Source of the DNA: Aselliscus stoliczkanus
Taxonomy: Eukaryota; Chordata; Mammalia; Chiroptera; Hipposideridae
Length of the DNA stretch: 64,000 nucleotides
Direction of reading: 5' to 3'
Assembly: GCA_033961575.1 (NCBI GenBank)
Contig: CM066728.1
Location: 34,472,352 to 34,536,351, forward strand
The notes below the pieces were generated by a model. The model saw nothing but the letters and a program-made list of their open reading frames with translations. It was not told where the DNA came from and searched no databases. Shown here piece by piece: positions 12,388 to 21,958 of this stretch. Each line of letters begins with the position of its first letter. The first letter of the stretch is position 1. Position numbers and translations under genes: made by a program.

Positions 12388-13818
12388 TCTTTTTTTTCAT
12401 TAATTAAATTCATTGGGGTGACATTGGTTAAAAAATAATACAGATTTCAAGTGTATAAATAAGACATCATCTGTATATTGCATTGTGTGTTCACCACCCA
12501 AAGTCAAATCTGCTTCCATCACCATATATTTGACCCCCTTTACCCTCCCTCCTCCCCGCTTTCCCTCTGGTAACCACTAAACTGTTGTCTGTGTCTATGA
12601 GTTTTTGTTTGTCTTGCTCATTTGTTGGTTTGTTTTATATTCCACATGTGAATGAAATCATATAGTTCTCAACATTTCCTGTCTTATTTCACTTAGCATG
12701 ATAATCTCAAGATCCATCCATGTTATCACAAATAGCAGTATTTTTTTTCCTATGGCTGAGTAATATTCCACTGTATCAATGTACCACAGCTTTTTTATGC
12801 AATCATCTGTCGAAGGACACTTTGGTTGTTTCCATGTCTTGGCCACCATGAATAATGCTACAATGAACATAAGGGTACATATATCTTTGCTAATAAATGT
12901 TTACTGATTTTTTTGAGGTAGATATCCAGAAGAGGGATTACTGGGTCGTATGGTAATTCTATTCTTAATTTTTTGAGGAACCTCCATACTGCTTTCCATA
13001 GCAGCTGTACCAATTTATGTTCCCACCAGCAGTGTATGAGGGTTCCTTTTTCCTCACAACCTCTCCAACACTTGTTATTACTCGTTTTGTTGATGATAGC
13101 CGCTCTAACAGGTGTGAGGTGGTATCTCATTGTGGTTTTGATTTGCATTTCTGTAATAGCTAGTGAAGTTAAGCATCTTTTCATATATTTGTTTGTCATT
13201 TGTATATCTTCTTGGGAGAAGTGTCTGTTCAGGTCCTCTGCCCATTTTTTAATTGGATTGTTCGTTTTTTTGTTGTTGAGTTACATGAGTTCTTTATATA
13301 TTTTGGATATTAGCCCTGTATTTGAAGTGTTGTTTGTAAATATCTTCTCCTATTCAGTTGATTGCCTCTTTGTTTTGTCGATGGTTTCTTTTGCTGTGCA
13401 GAAGCTTTTTAGTTTGATACAGTCCCATTCATTTATTTTTGCTTTTACTTCCCATGCTTTTGAGATCAAATTCATAAAATCCTCTCTAAAATCAAGGTCC
13501 ATAAGTTAAAAACCTATGTTTTCTTCTATGCAATTTATTGTTTCAGGTCTTATATGTAGGTCTTTGATCCATTTTGAGTTAATTTTGGTGACAGATAGCA
13601 GTCTTGTTTCATTCTTTTGCATGTGGCTTTCCAATTTTCCCAGCACCATTTATTGAAGAGGCTTTCTTTTCTCCATTGTATGCTGTTGACTCCTTTGTCA
13701 AAAATTATTTGCCCCTATATATGTGAGTTTATTTCTAGGTTCTGAATTCTATTCCATTGGCCTGTGTTTCTGTTTTTCTGCCAACACCATGCTGTTTTGA
13801 TTATTGTTACTCTTCTTT
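12388..13818 (-). mobile_element. L1 LINE, 5'-truncated, antisense: ORF2 C-terminus and 3' UTR
   Basis: A poly(T) run at 12388-12397 marks the poly(A) tail of an element on the minus strand. The next 270 bp resemble an L1 3' UTR. From about 12660 to 13815 the minus strand encodes pieces of the reverse-transcriptase ORF2 C-terminus: segments such as [56 protein letters not shown] and [14 protein letters not shown] are diagnostic. Stops and frameshifts break the frame, so it is dead. The 178-codon frame on the opposite strand is its shadow. Length about 1.43 kb; no obvious target duplication. Confidence 0.9.
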
Positions 13819-14028
13819 CTGAAGGGCAAGTGGCTCTGTTTGAAGGGCAGAATCGTAATTCCCATCATCACTTATTGGGAAGGAAACAGAGGTATCCTGG
13901 CAGTGAATGTCACGACTTAACGGGAGCATCTCAGGTAGTCAGCCCTAGTAAAGGAGAAAAAATAGAGCAAGCAGTTTCCCCAGGATGAACTTACCTGCCA
14001 ACAAAGCGGGGAAGGCTGGCTCTGCCAT

Positions 14029-14030
<2 letters not shown>
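13819..14030. other. Intron 1 sequence, nothing recognised
   Basis: Spacer between the L1 and a CA microsatellite. Confidence 0.5.

Positions 14031-14077
<47 letters not shown>
14031..14077. repeat. (CA)n microsatellite
   Basis: Forty-seven bases of uninterrupted CA repeats, likely polymorphic. Confidence 0.97.
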
Positions 14078-14079
<2 letters not shown>

Positions 14080-15221
14080 GTGCCCCATGGGACCTGTTTC
14101 CATGGAGAATCTGCAGATGAACTCATTCCTCTGTCTTGGGTGTGAATGTGGAAGCTGTTGATCCCTTTGAAGGCAATGCTGTGAAAGAACAGACCAAAGT
14201 CTCAGAAAGATGAATGAAATGGTAGACCTTATAGCCTAGATACAGGTCCTGATCTCTCTCACCAACTGTGATCTTTGGGAAAGGACTTGTCCCTTAGTGA
14301 ACTGGGAATCACAGCTTCCTTATGATCACAGAGCTGTGGTCTGATGATAAAGCTCCTACGGGATGATGCACGGGACAGTGCCAAGTACACAGGACTGTGC
14401 TGGTCTGTGTGGGTTGTTTTTATTGCCGGTAGCCATGGAGAAGCACCTTATCACTGCAGATACATAGTGATGCTCCTGGGGGCTCATCCGAGTCATTTGG
14501 GCTGCTGGCTTAAAAGGGCATCTGAAGTGCAAAGCCCTGTGTCTCATGGCTGATGTATACTGAGAAAGATGTCTTACCCATTTAGCCTAGGAGGAACCAA
14601 AGGAAGAGGCTGTTACAAAGGCACTGCTGCTAGCTTGTCACCCGGGCCTTGTGCGGCTGGACATTGTATCTGTCAGAAGCTAAGTGAGCCTGTTCTTACA
14701 GCCAGTTGCACAATGAAATATTAGCCAAGTAATGTTTCATCCAAAAATAACAACCATTTTGACAGTTATCTTGCAGCCAAATTTCCAGGTGGTTTAGTTT
14801 CATTTGGATACACACTGTAAAATGAATGTGAAGCAGGGCTCAAAACAGCCTAGGGGATTAGTGCCTTTTATTTCCAGAATAAGATATATTTACAGATTTA
14901 CATCCTTTACACACTAGACCCAAATATGTATAACAAATGCTGAGGTCCCACCCCAACCTTGCTTAGGCTTGGGTTAAATTTTCATAGAGCCTTGCCAATT
15001 ATCTCCTTAAGAGAAACCTTAGGACTTCAGCAGAATCCAGCAAAGCAGCTGTGGCCTCTCAGCCCTGTGCTGATACCCACCAGGAAGCAAGCTACTCCAA
15101 GATAGGACAGTATCACCTACTTAACTGAGTGTCCCTCTCACTTCCTCTGATGGGGCCTAGTCTGAGAAGGTTGTTGACTTGAAACTTCTTGAGTTAAAAC
15201 TCGGCTGAGAAAGAGGAAATG
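14078..15221. other. Intron 1 sequence, nothing recognised
   Basis: No exon or nameable repeat. The 14690-14960 part looks unique. Confidence 0.5.
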
Positions 15222-15376
15222 TACATTTGTTGAATGCTTTCATGGTTCCAGACATTGCTTTGTCACTTTTTGGATGCTGTCTCATTTTGTCTTTATGACA
15301 GCCCTATAATAAAGTGATTCAGCTGTCCAAAGCCAATCCACCAATAAGTGGCATAAATGAGATTTGAATCCAGGTT
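15222..15376 (-). repeat. MIR-like SINE fragment, antisense
   Basis: The run tttgttgaatgctttcatgg, tttgtctttatgacagccct and gagatttgaatccaggttta follows a reverse-complemented MIR, strongly decayed. Confidence 0.5.
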
Positions 15377-15419
15377 TATATGATTCTTTATAAATTAGGA
15401 TTAGCTCAACTTTATTTGC

Positions 15420-15800
15420 CAGAGTACCGCAACATAACAGGGGCCTGTACAACAGAGGTCTGTTTCTTGCTATTGTATTACAGATGTCTGGAGTTAGGTA
15501 GTCCAAAGCTGGTAGAGTGGCTCTACAGAGCCGTTAGGGAACCAGGCACCTTTCGGCTCCCTACAGTGTGGACCTCATCTCTATGTGTGCTGAAGCTCCA
15601 TCCATCACATGAATGTACTAAGCAGCAATAATGCAGGAAGAGAAAAAGGGTGGGACCTCTCTCAAGATTTTACCAGAATTCCCACATAATAGTTTTGCTT
15701 ACATCTCATTGGCCAGAACTTTGTCACATGGCTACATCTAGCTCCAACTGCAAGAGAGACCAGGAACTGAAATAATTTACCGGAGCTTCAGTATGACCAG
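15420..15800. repeat. Old interspersed repeat shared with 29425-29790
   Basis: This stretch and 29425-29790 share a diverged order of blocks: tctgtttcttgctattgtat versus agtttgtttcttgcttcttg, and tacatctcattggccagaac versus catatctcattggtcaaaca, each followed by a 'cacatggctayatctagct' block. Such shared order means a repeat family. I recognise the 'cattggccagaac' block from old mammalian repeats but cannot name the family safely. Confidence 0.5.
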
Positions 15801-15837
15801 CTAAAAATCAGGATCTTGTTCCTGAGCATGAAGAGAA

Positions 15838-17995
15838 AAGTGTGTTGAGGACTTTGAATATTTTCTGCTAATCCCATCTGGCCTGCAAAGTTTTTTATTG
15901 AGAAATCAGCTGAGAGTCTTAAGGGAGCTCACTCCCTTGTAGGTAACTAACTGCTTTTCTATTGCTACTTTTAAGACTCTTTCTTTGTCTTTAACCTTTG
16001 GCATTTTAATTATAATGTGTCTTGGTGTGAACCTCTTTGGGTTCATCCCATTTTGGGGCTCTCTGCACTTCCTGGGGTTGAATATTCCCTTTGCCATGTT
16101 AGGGAAGTTTTCAGTCATTATTTCTTCAAATTGGTTTTCAGTTTTTTGCTCTCCTTCTGTTATCCCTATGATGCGAATGTTGGTATGCTTGCTGTTGTCC
16201 CAGAGGCCCTTTAAACTCTCCTCATTTTTTTGAATTTTTTTTTTTTCTGTTTGCTGTTCTGTTTGGGTGTTTCCTGTTACCTTATTTTCTAAATTGATGA
16301 TTTGATCCTCTGCTTCCTGTAATCTGTTGATTCCCTCTAATGTATTCTTCATTTCAGTTATTGTTGTCTTTATTTCTGGCTGGTTCTTGTTTATGTTTTC
16401 TGTATTCATTTTTATGCTTCCCGTCTCTTTGTTGAATTCCTCCCTGAGACCATCAAGCATCTTTATAACCAGTGTTTTGAACTTTGTGTCTGGTAGACTG
16501 CTTATCTCCATATTGTTTAGTTCTTTTTCCAGAGAGCTTTGTTCTCTTATTTGGGATGTTTCTTTGTCTACCCATTTTGGCTGCCTTGCTGTGTTTGTTT
16601 TTATATATTAGATATAGCTGCTATGTTGCCTTGTCTTAGTAGAGTGACCTTATGTAGTAGGTGTGCTGTGGGGCCTAGTGACACAGTTTCCCTGGTCACC
16701 AGAGCCAGTGCTCCAGGTGTGTCCCTTGTGTGGGTTGTGTATACCCTCCTGTTGTAGTTGAACCTTGGTTGCTGTTTGCATGTCAGTGGAGGGATTGACC
16801 CAGGGCTTATTGGTTGTGAGGACTGGCTATGACTAGATGGAGGAATTGTAGTGCAGCGACTGACTCTATGGAGCAGGATTCACTTCAGTGGGCTCTGGTG
16901 CCTGCACACTCTGCCCTTTGGATGTGTCATCCTTGGAGGTGGACTGGTGATGTTCCAGCTAGGTCTGAAGCTGACCACTGGGCGTGCCAGCCCCAAGGCC
17001 TCCTCGGAGGGTACCCACCACAGGCCAAGTTCAGCCACTGCCTATGCCCTGCCCAGGGCCATCTGGCATGAGCCACAAAGCAATCTACAGATGTCCACCA
17101 TCTGTGCTGTGCTTGGAGGTGCCTTGAGAGGCCAAATCACAAACCAAGGCTGGCTGTCACTAGTGCCGCCAGGTTGTAGGGCTGCTCAGCCAGAGGTATG
17201 GAACACACCAAAGCCAGATGCTGCTTATTTGGGTTTTGTGAACCTTTGAGAAATTTTAGGAAATTCCACAGCATGATCCAAGATGGGCTGTTTGTTGAGC
17301 CCACAAGTTGGGTGGGGCAAGGTCTCAGAATCACCAGGACAAGGTAAACAAGCAGTGTTAGCTAGGTTGATAGAGATTCAGATATGGAGGCTGCCTGAAT
17401 CTTCACATTGGGTGGGGGAGTCAGCAAAGAAACAATGTCTTCTACCACTTCCTCTGTCCAGGAGAAAGCTGCCCTTCCAGCCCTCTCCTTGAAACCAGAC
17501 ACTTCAGTTCCTCCCTGGCACCTTTTGAGATGCTGTCCCAGCTCTGGAACTCAGAGCGAGTGAGTTGGTCAGCGAGCCTCTGTGCAGTCCCTTTAAAAGG
17601 AGCACCTGGGAATGCAGCTGCCCTCCATCTCACTCAGTAACAATCTCTGCTGGTTTTCACAACCAGAAGTTATGGGTACTTCTCTCCCCAGCACTGGAGC
17701 CCTGGGCTGGGACACCTGATATGGCCTGGGAGCCCTTGTGCCTGGGAAGAGAGGGGAGGACCTTTGCAATTTTTAATAGTTACACACTATTGTGTGGGGA
17801 TCCCCTGTTCTGTATCTTTGTCCCTCCTACCAGCCTCAAGATGGCTTCTTCTGTGTCCTTAGTTGTAGGGCTTCAGTTCAGCTAGACTTCAGCAATTCTC
17901 AATGATGATTGTTCTGTAGTTTAGTTGTAATTTTGATATGATCATGAGAGGACATAAGCACAGGTTTATCTACTACACCATACTGACCAGATCTA
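15838..17995 (-). mobile_element. ORF1-only LINE (HAL1/L1-type), antisense, 3'-truncated
   Basis: On the minus strand, 16511-15906 keeps a 201-codon open frame with L1 ORF1 features: a coiled-coil part (NTLEGINRLQEAEDQIINLE), the RNA-recognition part (HTNIRIIGITEG, FEEIMTENFPNMAKG) and the C-terminal basic domain (FTPRHIIIKMPKVKDKERVL). From 16580 to 17995 the minus strand holds a long G+C-richer 5' UTR whose start reads like a gatctggtcagtatggtgta block. At the low-coordinate end the element stops inside the ORF1 C-terminal domain; no ORF2 or 3' UTR is present. It aligns by eye with 48000-50322 along nearly its whole length. Confidence 0.8.
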
Positions 17996-18989
17996 TACTT
18001 CCTATTTTTTAATGCTTGCCTTGACACTACACGGGTTTCACCACATGACTTGTAGCATTGCTCACAAACTCTCTAGCTTTTGAACCACCAGCTCTACCAT
18101 AATGAGGGGGTGAAACCCAGAAAGAAGAGAATCAGCTTTTTTATTACTGAGTTAGTTATTGACAAGGTAGGACAAGGAGAGCTGCTGATCTGAAATTCAC
18201 AGGGAGTGTCCAGGACTCCTGGTGGTAGGAACTTAACTTATCTTGTGTTCAGTATTCTTGTGTTTAGTCATCTTGTGGTAAGGGAGGGACCTGTCGGCCC
18301 AATTCTAAGCAACAGGCTTTGTGATTTGTGGGCAATATTTTTTCCCCACTCCACTTCCCACCATCTGTAGTTAAAGCTCCTGCAGAGTGATTGTCAGTAC
18401 CCTCAAGGAACAAGTGTATATTCTACTTCATATGTAAGTTTTACCTTCTATCAGAAAATGCTGCAAGGAAGGAAAATAACCCTTTATAGTTTTTATGCTG
18501 TCACCTACATATGCAGAAAACACACTCACAAGTCTTGTTTCTTTAATACAAAAGCCTCCTTCTCTTAAAAAAAACAAACACAACTTATTAAACAAAAAGT
18601 ATCCCAAAAAGTTTAAAACCATCCAAAGGCCACCACTAAACTGTTAGAATGCTACTTTTCTGATTAGTTTTTCTATTACATTTTCATTACTTTTATAATC
18701 AGAGGGAAATCTTTTAAGTAAAAATTTCATTAACATAAAAAACGAAAATTACTATCATATGCAACATCTTACAGTGAGAAAAAGGCTCCGGTGGTGTTGG
18801 TTCTCATGCTAAGCTATCCATGGGAACTTGAGTAAAGAAGTTAATCTCTGGGTTTCAGATCCTCACCTGCAGATATGGAAGTGGAATATGTCAACTACCA
18901 GGGGCCTTTTCCCCATTCCAACATCTGTGATTATGACACATGAAACAGTCTACAAAACATGTGGGATCACAGAGCCAGCATGTAGTCCA
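17996..18989. other. Intron 1 sequence, possible MIR remnant
   Basis: Mostly unrecognised. 18795-18905 (gggaacttgagtaaagaagt, tctctgggtttcagatcctc) may be a decayed MIR on the + strand, but the match is weak. Confidence 0.35.
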
Positions 18990-19155
18990 GATGTTTCTTA
19001 ATTTATGGTTCATGGATAGATTCCAGAGTGTGTTATCACCATAATTAGGTGGAACACATGTATGAACCCCAAATCTATACTCTTGTTTTAGGAGAAGGTT
19101 CCATCATACTCATGAGATTCTGTGACCCAAGGAAGGTTAAAGAATAACTGGTCTA
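18990..19155. repeat. Possible hAT-Charlie-type MER fragment
   Basis: The blocks gtttcttaatttatggttca, then gattctgtgacccaaggaag and gttaaagaataactgg resemble old non-autonomous hAT elements that end in 'ggttaagaaccactg'. Diverged; family not certain. Confidence 0.35.
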
Positions 19156-20809
19156 TTTTCATTTTATAGATAAGCACCTTCCATCCAGGGAAGCAAAGGG
19201 TCTTGCCTCAGTGCTCATCTTATGGCTTTCCCTGGCAATCTGGAGAACGGGTGGGTCAGAAGATGTTATCGGCTCCAAGCCCGGTACTCTCTCCCAGGGC
19301 AGTGACCCATCCCAGACCACCTCTGCTGTGCCCTATGATGGAAATAACTAATCTAGTGTCTCCCATCTGGCCCAGTTCATGAAATCAGTGTGGAGTATAC
19401 AGCCTCCTCTCACAGCTCTCCCCCAACCCCTCAGGCAGCCCTTTCCCCCAGAAGCAGGAGGGGAGATCTTATGAGGGAGGAATCAAGGCTCACCCAGTTG
19501 GAGTCCTTTATTTCTTCCCATTTCTGTATTTCGTCAAGACCATTTCAGCTCTCCAGGTATTTTGATCCTTCTCATCAGAAATGAGGTGAAGAACCTTTTC
19601 CCAAGACTTTGACATAACAGTACAACAGGCCAGTGTCTGACGCTAAAGGAAAACCCTCAGATTGACAGTTCCGAGGTGGCCGGGCCACCCCAGCCACTAA
19701 AGGAGTGAATTTCTGTCCCTCTCCTTCATACTGGAAGCAAATAAGCCTCAGAAATATTGTACAATGGGACCACTGTGGTATTTGTGCTGAGAATTCATCA
19801 CACAAAACCTTGTATCTGAAACCCAAAGTGACCTTTTCTGAGCGGCCCTAGCCCTACACAAGAAGGCAAATACCACCAGATTGCCTGACATTTCCTTTTT
19901 TAAATTTCAAGCATTCCTGATTTCAAATCAGCTATTGATCTGTTGGTTTGCAGCCCCAATGCAATTAAGTGAAGTCACTTTCACTGCTGTTATAGTCTAA
20001 CATAAACAACTGTTTGAAACCACAGTCCCTGTCCTAGTTACCCTTCTCCCCCACGCACGCCCCCTCCCCCCCCACCAAGCCTACCAGCCAATGTGCAATG
20101 TGGATGGGGCCAGCTTAATTTCTAAACCTGAAATTAAAATCTTCAAAGTTGAATTATGTGTGACTGCACTGTGTCCATTTTTAAAGATCACATTTATTTG
20201 CTCACTCCTTACTTTAAATCCTTGTCAGAAGCTACAAGAAAAACATCCAAAGAAGGGAGGGTGACTTCTGATTCTAGTCAGTCACCTAAACATAATGTGG
20301 AATTCAGCTAGGGAATGGCCTGAGCTCTACCTGGAATTGGACAGTGAAGACAGATAAGTAGTGACTCAGAAGGCAAAGAAGTTTCAAAGGTGGCATTGCT
20401 CTGGGATCAGTGTGTTTAATGGCTCTTAGAGAGAGTCCCGCCCATCAGCCTGAAAAGCCCCAAAAGGCATGTGTATGGTAGGTGTGCATGCAGCCCAAGC
20501 TCAGTGTGCTGGATCTCAGTTGAGATCCTGGAAATGCATCAGACCCCTTGTTAATCTGTTGGAGGACATTCTTTCTAGCTCCAGTTCACCTGAGAGAATT
20601 GGCCAGGAAAAGCTATCTGGATAGATTCTTGGTTGGTCTTTTCATAGCCTAGTTGATCAGAGTTCTGGTCCTGCTCCTCTGAGAGGGCCTGCTAGCATAG
20701 AAGCATTGGGTCAATCTAGTCTGTCTGGCGAGAGGTCAGAGCCAGGGGACAATGAGGAAGAATAAGCTGGCAAGGAAATAAATGGGCTGGCTTTAAGAGG
20801 AGGCCATCT
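19156..20809. other. Intron 1 sequence, nothing recognised
   Basis: No gene or nameable repeat. A C-rich stretch lies at about 20046-20076. Confidence 0.5.
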
Positions 20810-20826
20810 AAAGAAATGAGCTCTCT

Positions 20827-21243
20827 GGGCTGTCAGCATGGTGCATTGGTTAAGAGTTGGCTTGGGACGCCAGCTCTGAGCAGCAGGGCCCCAGTTCGGA
20901 TCCCACATATGAGAGTCAGTGATGCTGTACCCTCTATAGCTAAGATAGTGAACAACAGCTCCACCTGGAGCTGGGCTGTGCAAACCCTGGCGACGGTGTA
21001 GGCCACAGCCCCTGCTACAGTAGGCTGCCATAGGCTACAGTGAGCGGCCGTCCAATGGCCAGCGAGAGACTGCCTCACCCGGGAAGAGCACAATTATGAT
21101 AACCAACATGGGCCAGTGAAGCAACGTCCTCCACAGCTAGACTGAAGAACAAAAGGACAGCAACTTGTCTGTCCCCCTTTCCCAATTCCCCAACGCTGTT
21201 TCCCTCCCCCAATTCCCCAATAAAATCTATAAAAAAAAAAGAA
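20827..21243 (+). mobile_element. 417-bp composite SINE with perfect target duplication
   Basis: A perfect 17-bp duplication (aaagaaatgagctctct) flanks the element at 20810-20826 and 21244-21260. The head (gtcagcatggtgcattggtt, then ggcttgggacgccagctctg, B-box-like cagttcggatcccacatatg) is of the short bat SINE type. A roughly 180-bp middle follows. The end (acaacttgtctgtccccctt, then ccaattccccaataaaatct plus poly(A)) is the VES-like tail. It is therefore a mosaic of both SINE types. Open frames across it on either strand are meaningless. Confidence 0.88.
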
Positions 21244-21260
21244 AAAGAAATGAGCTCTCT

Positions 21261-21767
21261 CATTTCTTCTTAATATGTAGTCCCTTGGTGTCTCTCTTGT
21301 CCATGCAACAATGTGGATGATAGAATTCCCAGCAAGTGAATGCCCCTATTCAACTTTAATATATTCCAAAGGTAAAAACTAATTTGATTCTGCCAGATTC
21401 TTCCTTCTTATGTTGAGAATCAGGCGGCTCCTCACCAGCTCTTAATATCATCCTTGCTGAGTAACCCAGGGAAAGCCCTTAGAAGGAGGCACTTTGCTCA
21501 GTGTCCTGATTCAATCATCCAAAATTAGGTCCCACTGCCCTCACGCAACAGTTTTCTCCCGGTTCCATTTAGGTTGACCATGTAACCCAGCTTCCTGTAA
21601 GTCACCTGATTGATGTCCGTATTCGCCTGAGATTAATAGCACCCAAAGTGTCCCATTTTAGATGATACATTTTTTATATGATCACACTAATTACAGGGAA
21701 GGAAAGGAAGGAAATGAGTTTCTGCCAAAGGATCTAACCTTGTGCTCCTTTCTCTCTGTCGCTGCAG
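21261..21767 (+). other. End of intron 1 before MCC exon 2
   Basis: Unique intronic sequence. A plausible branch-point region and polypyrimidine tract (tgtgctcctttctctctgtc) directly precede the acceptor AG at 21766-21767. Confidence 0.6.
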
Positions 21768-21881
21768 CTCCACTTGGCAGCCCTGGCATCACTAAAAGGA
21801 GATATAGTGGAGCTTAATAAACGTCTACAGCAAACGGAGCTGGAACGGGACCTTCTAGAGAAGAAATTGGCCAAGGCACAG
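21768..21881 (+). CDS. MCC: MCC coding exon (exon 2 of the short isoform)
   Basis: This exon encodes 38 residues (LHLAALASLKGD...EKKLAKAQ) of the N-terminal coiled coil of MCC, a cytoplasmic and lateral-membrane scaffold protein known to restrain WNT/beta-catenin signalling and to bind PDZ proteins through its C terminus. Seen directly: an acceptor ctctctgtcgctgcag ending at 21767, an open frame of exactly 38 codons, and a strong donor gtaagg at 21882. Both ends are phase 0. The heptad-like spacing of Leu/Ile/Val (DIVELNKRLQQTELERDLLEK) fits a coiled coil. Compared with the human protein as I remember it, residue 3 is Leu instead of Ser and the ELERD motif has Leu instead of Arg. The exon encoding the N-terminal 19 or so residues must lie upstream of the window. 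A (TG)n tract starts about 40 nt downstream. Confidence 0.95.
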
Positions 21882-21905
21882 GTAAGGGAACTGGAAAGTT
21901 TTGAG

Positions 21906-21912
21906 GTGTGTG

Positions 21913-21954
<42 letters not shown>
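21906..21954 (+). repeat. (TG)n tract just after the exon 2 donor
   Basis: An imperfect TG/TGAG lead-in (21906-21920) runs into 17 pure TG units (21921-21954). The pure tract starts 40 nt after the 5' splice site of MCC exon 2, within range to influence splicing through UG-binding proteins. Confidence 0.95.

Positions 21955-21956
<2 letters not shown>

Positions 21957-21958
<2 letters not shown>

Noticed and set aside
12973..13509. 178-codon open frame on the + strand
   Set aside because: Antisense of L1 ORF2; the minus strand gives recognisable reverse-transcriptase C-terminal pieces.
14031..14077. Regular repeat as a CRISPR-like array (also 31704-31944 and 44224-44272)
   Set aside because: They are dinucleotide microsatellites without spacers, in a mammalian intron.
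1..21767. First MCC exon or promoter / CpG island
   Set aside because: I looked for the short-isoform N-terminus and for a G+C-rich CpG cluster and found neither; they should lie upstream of the window.
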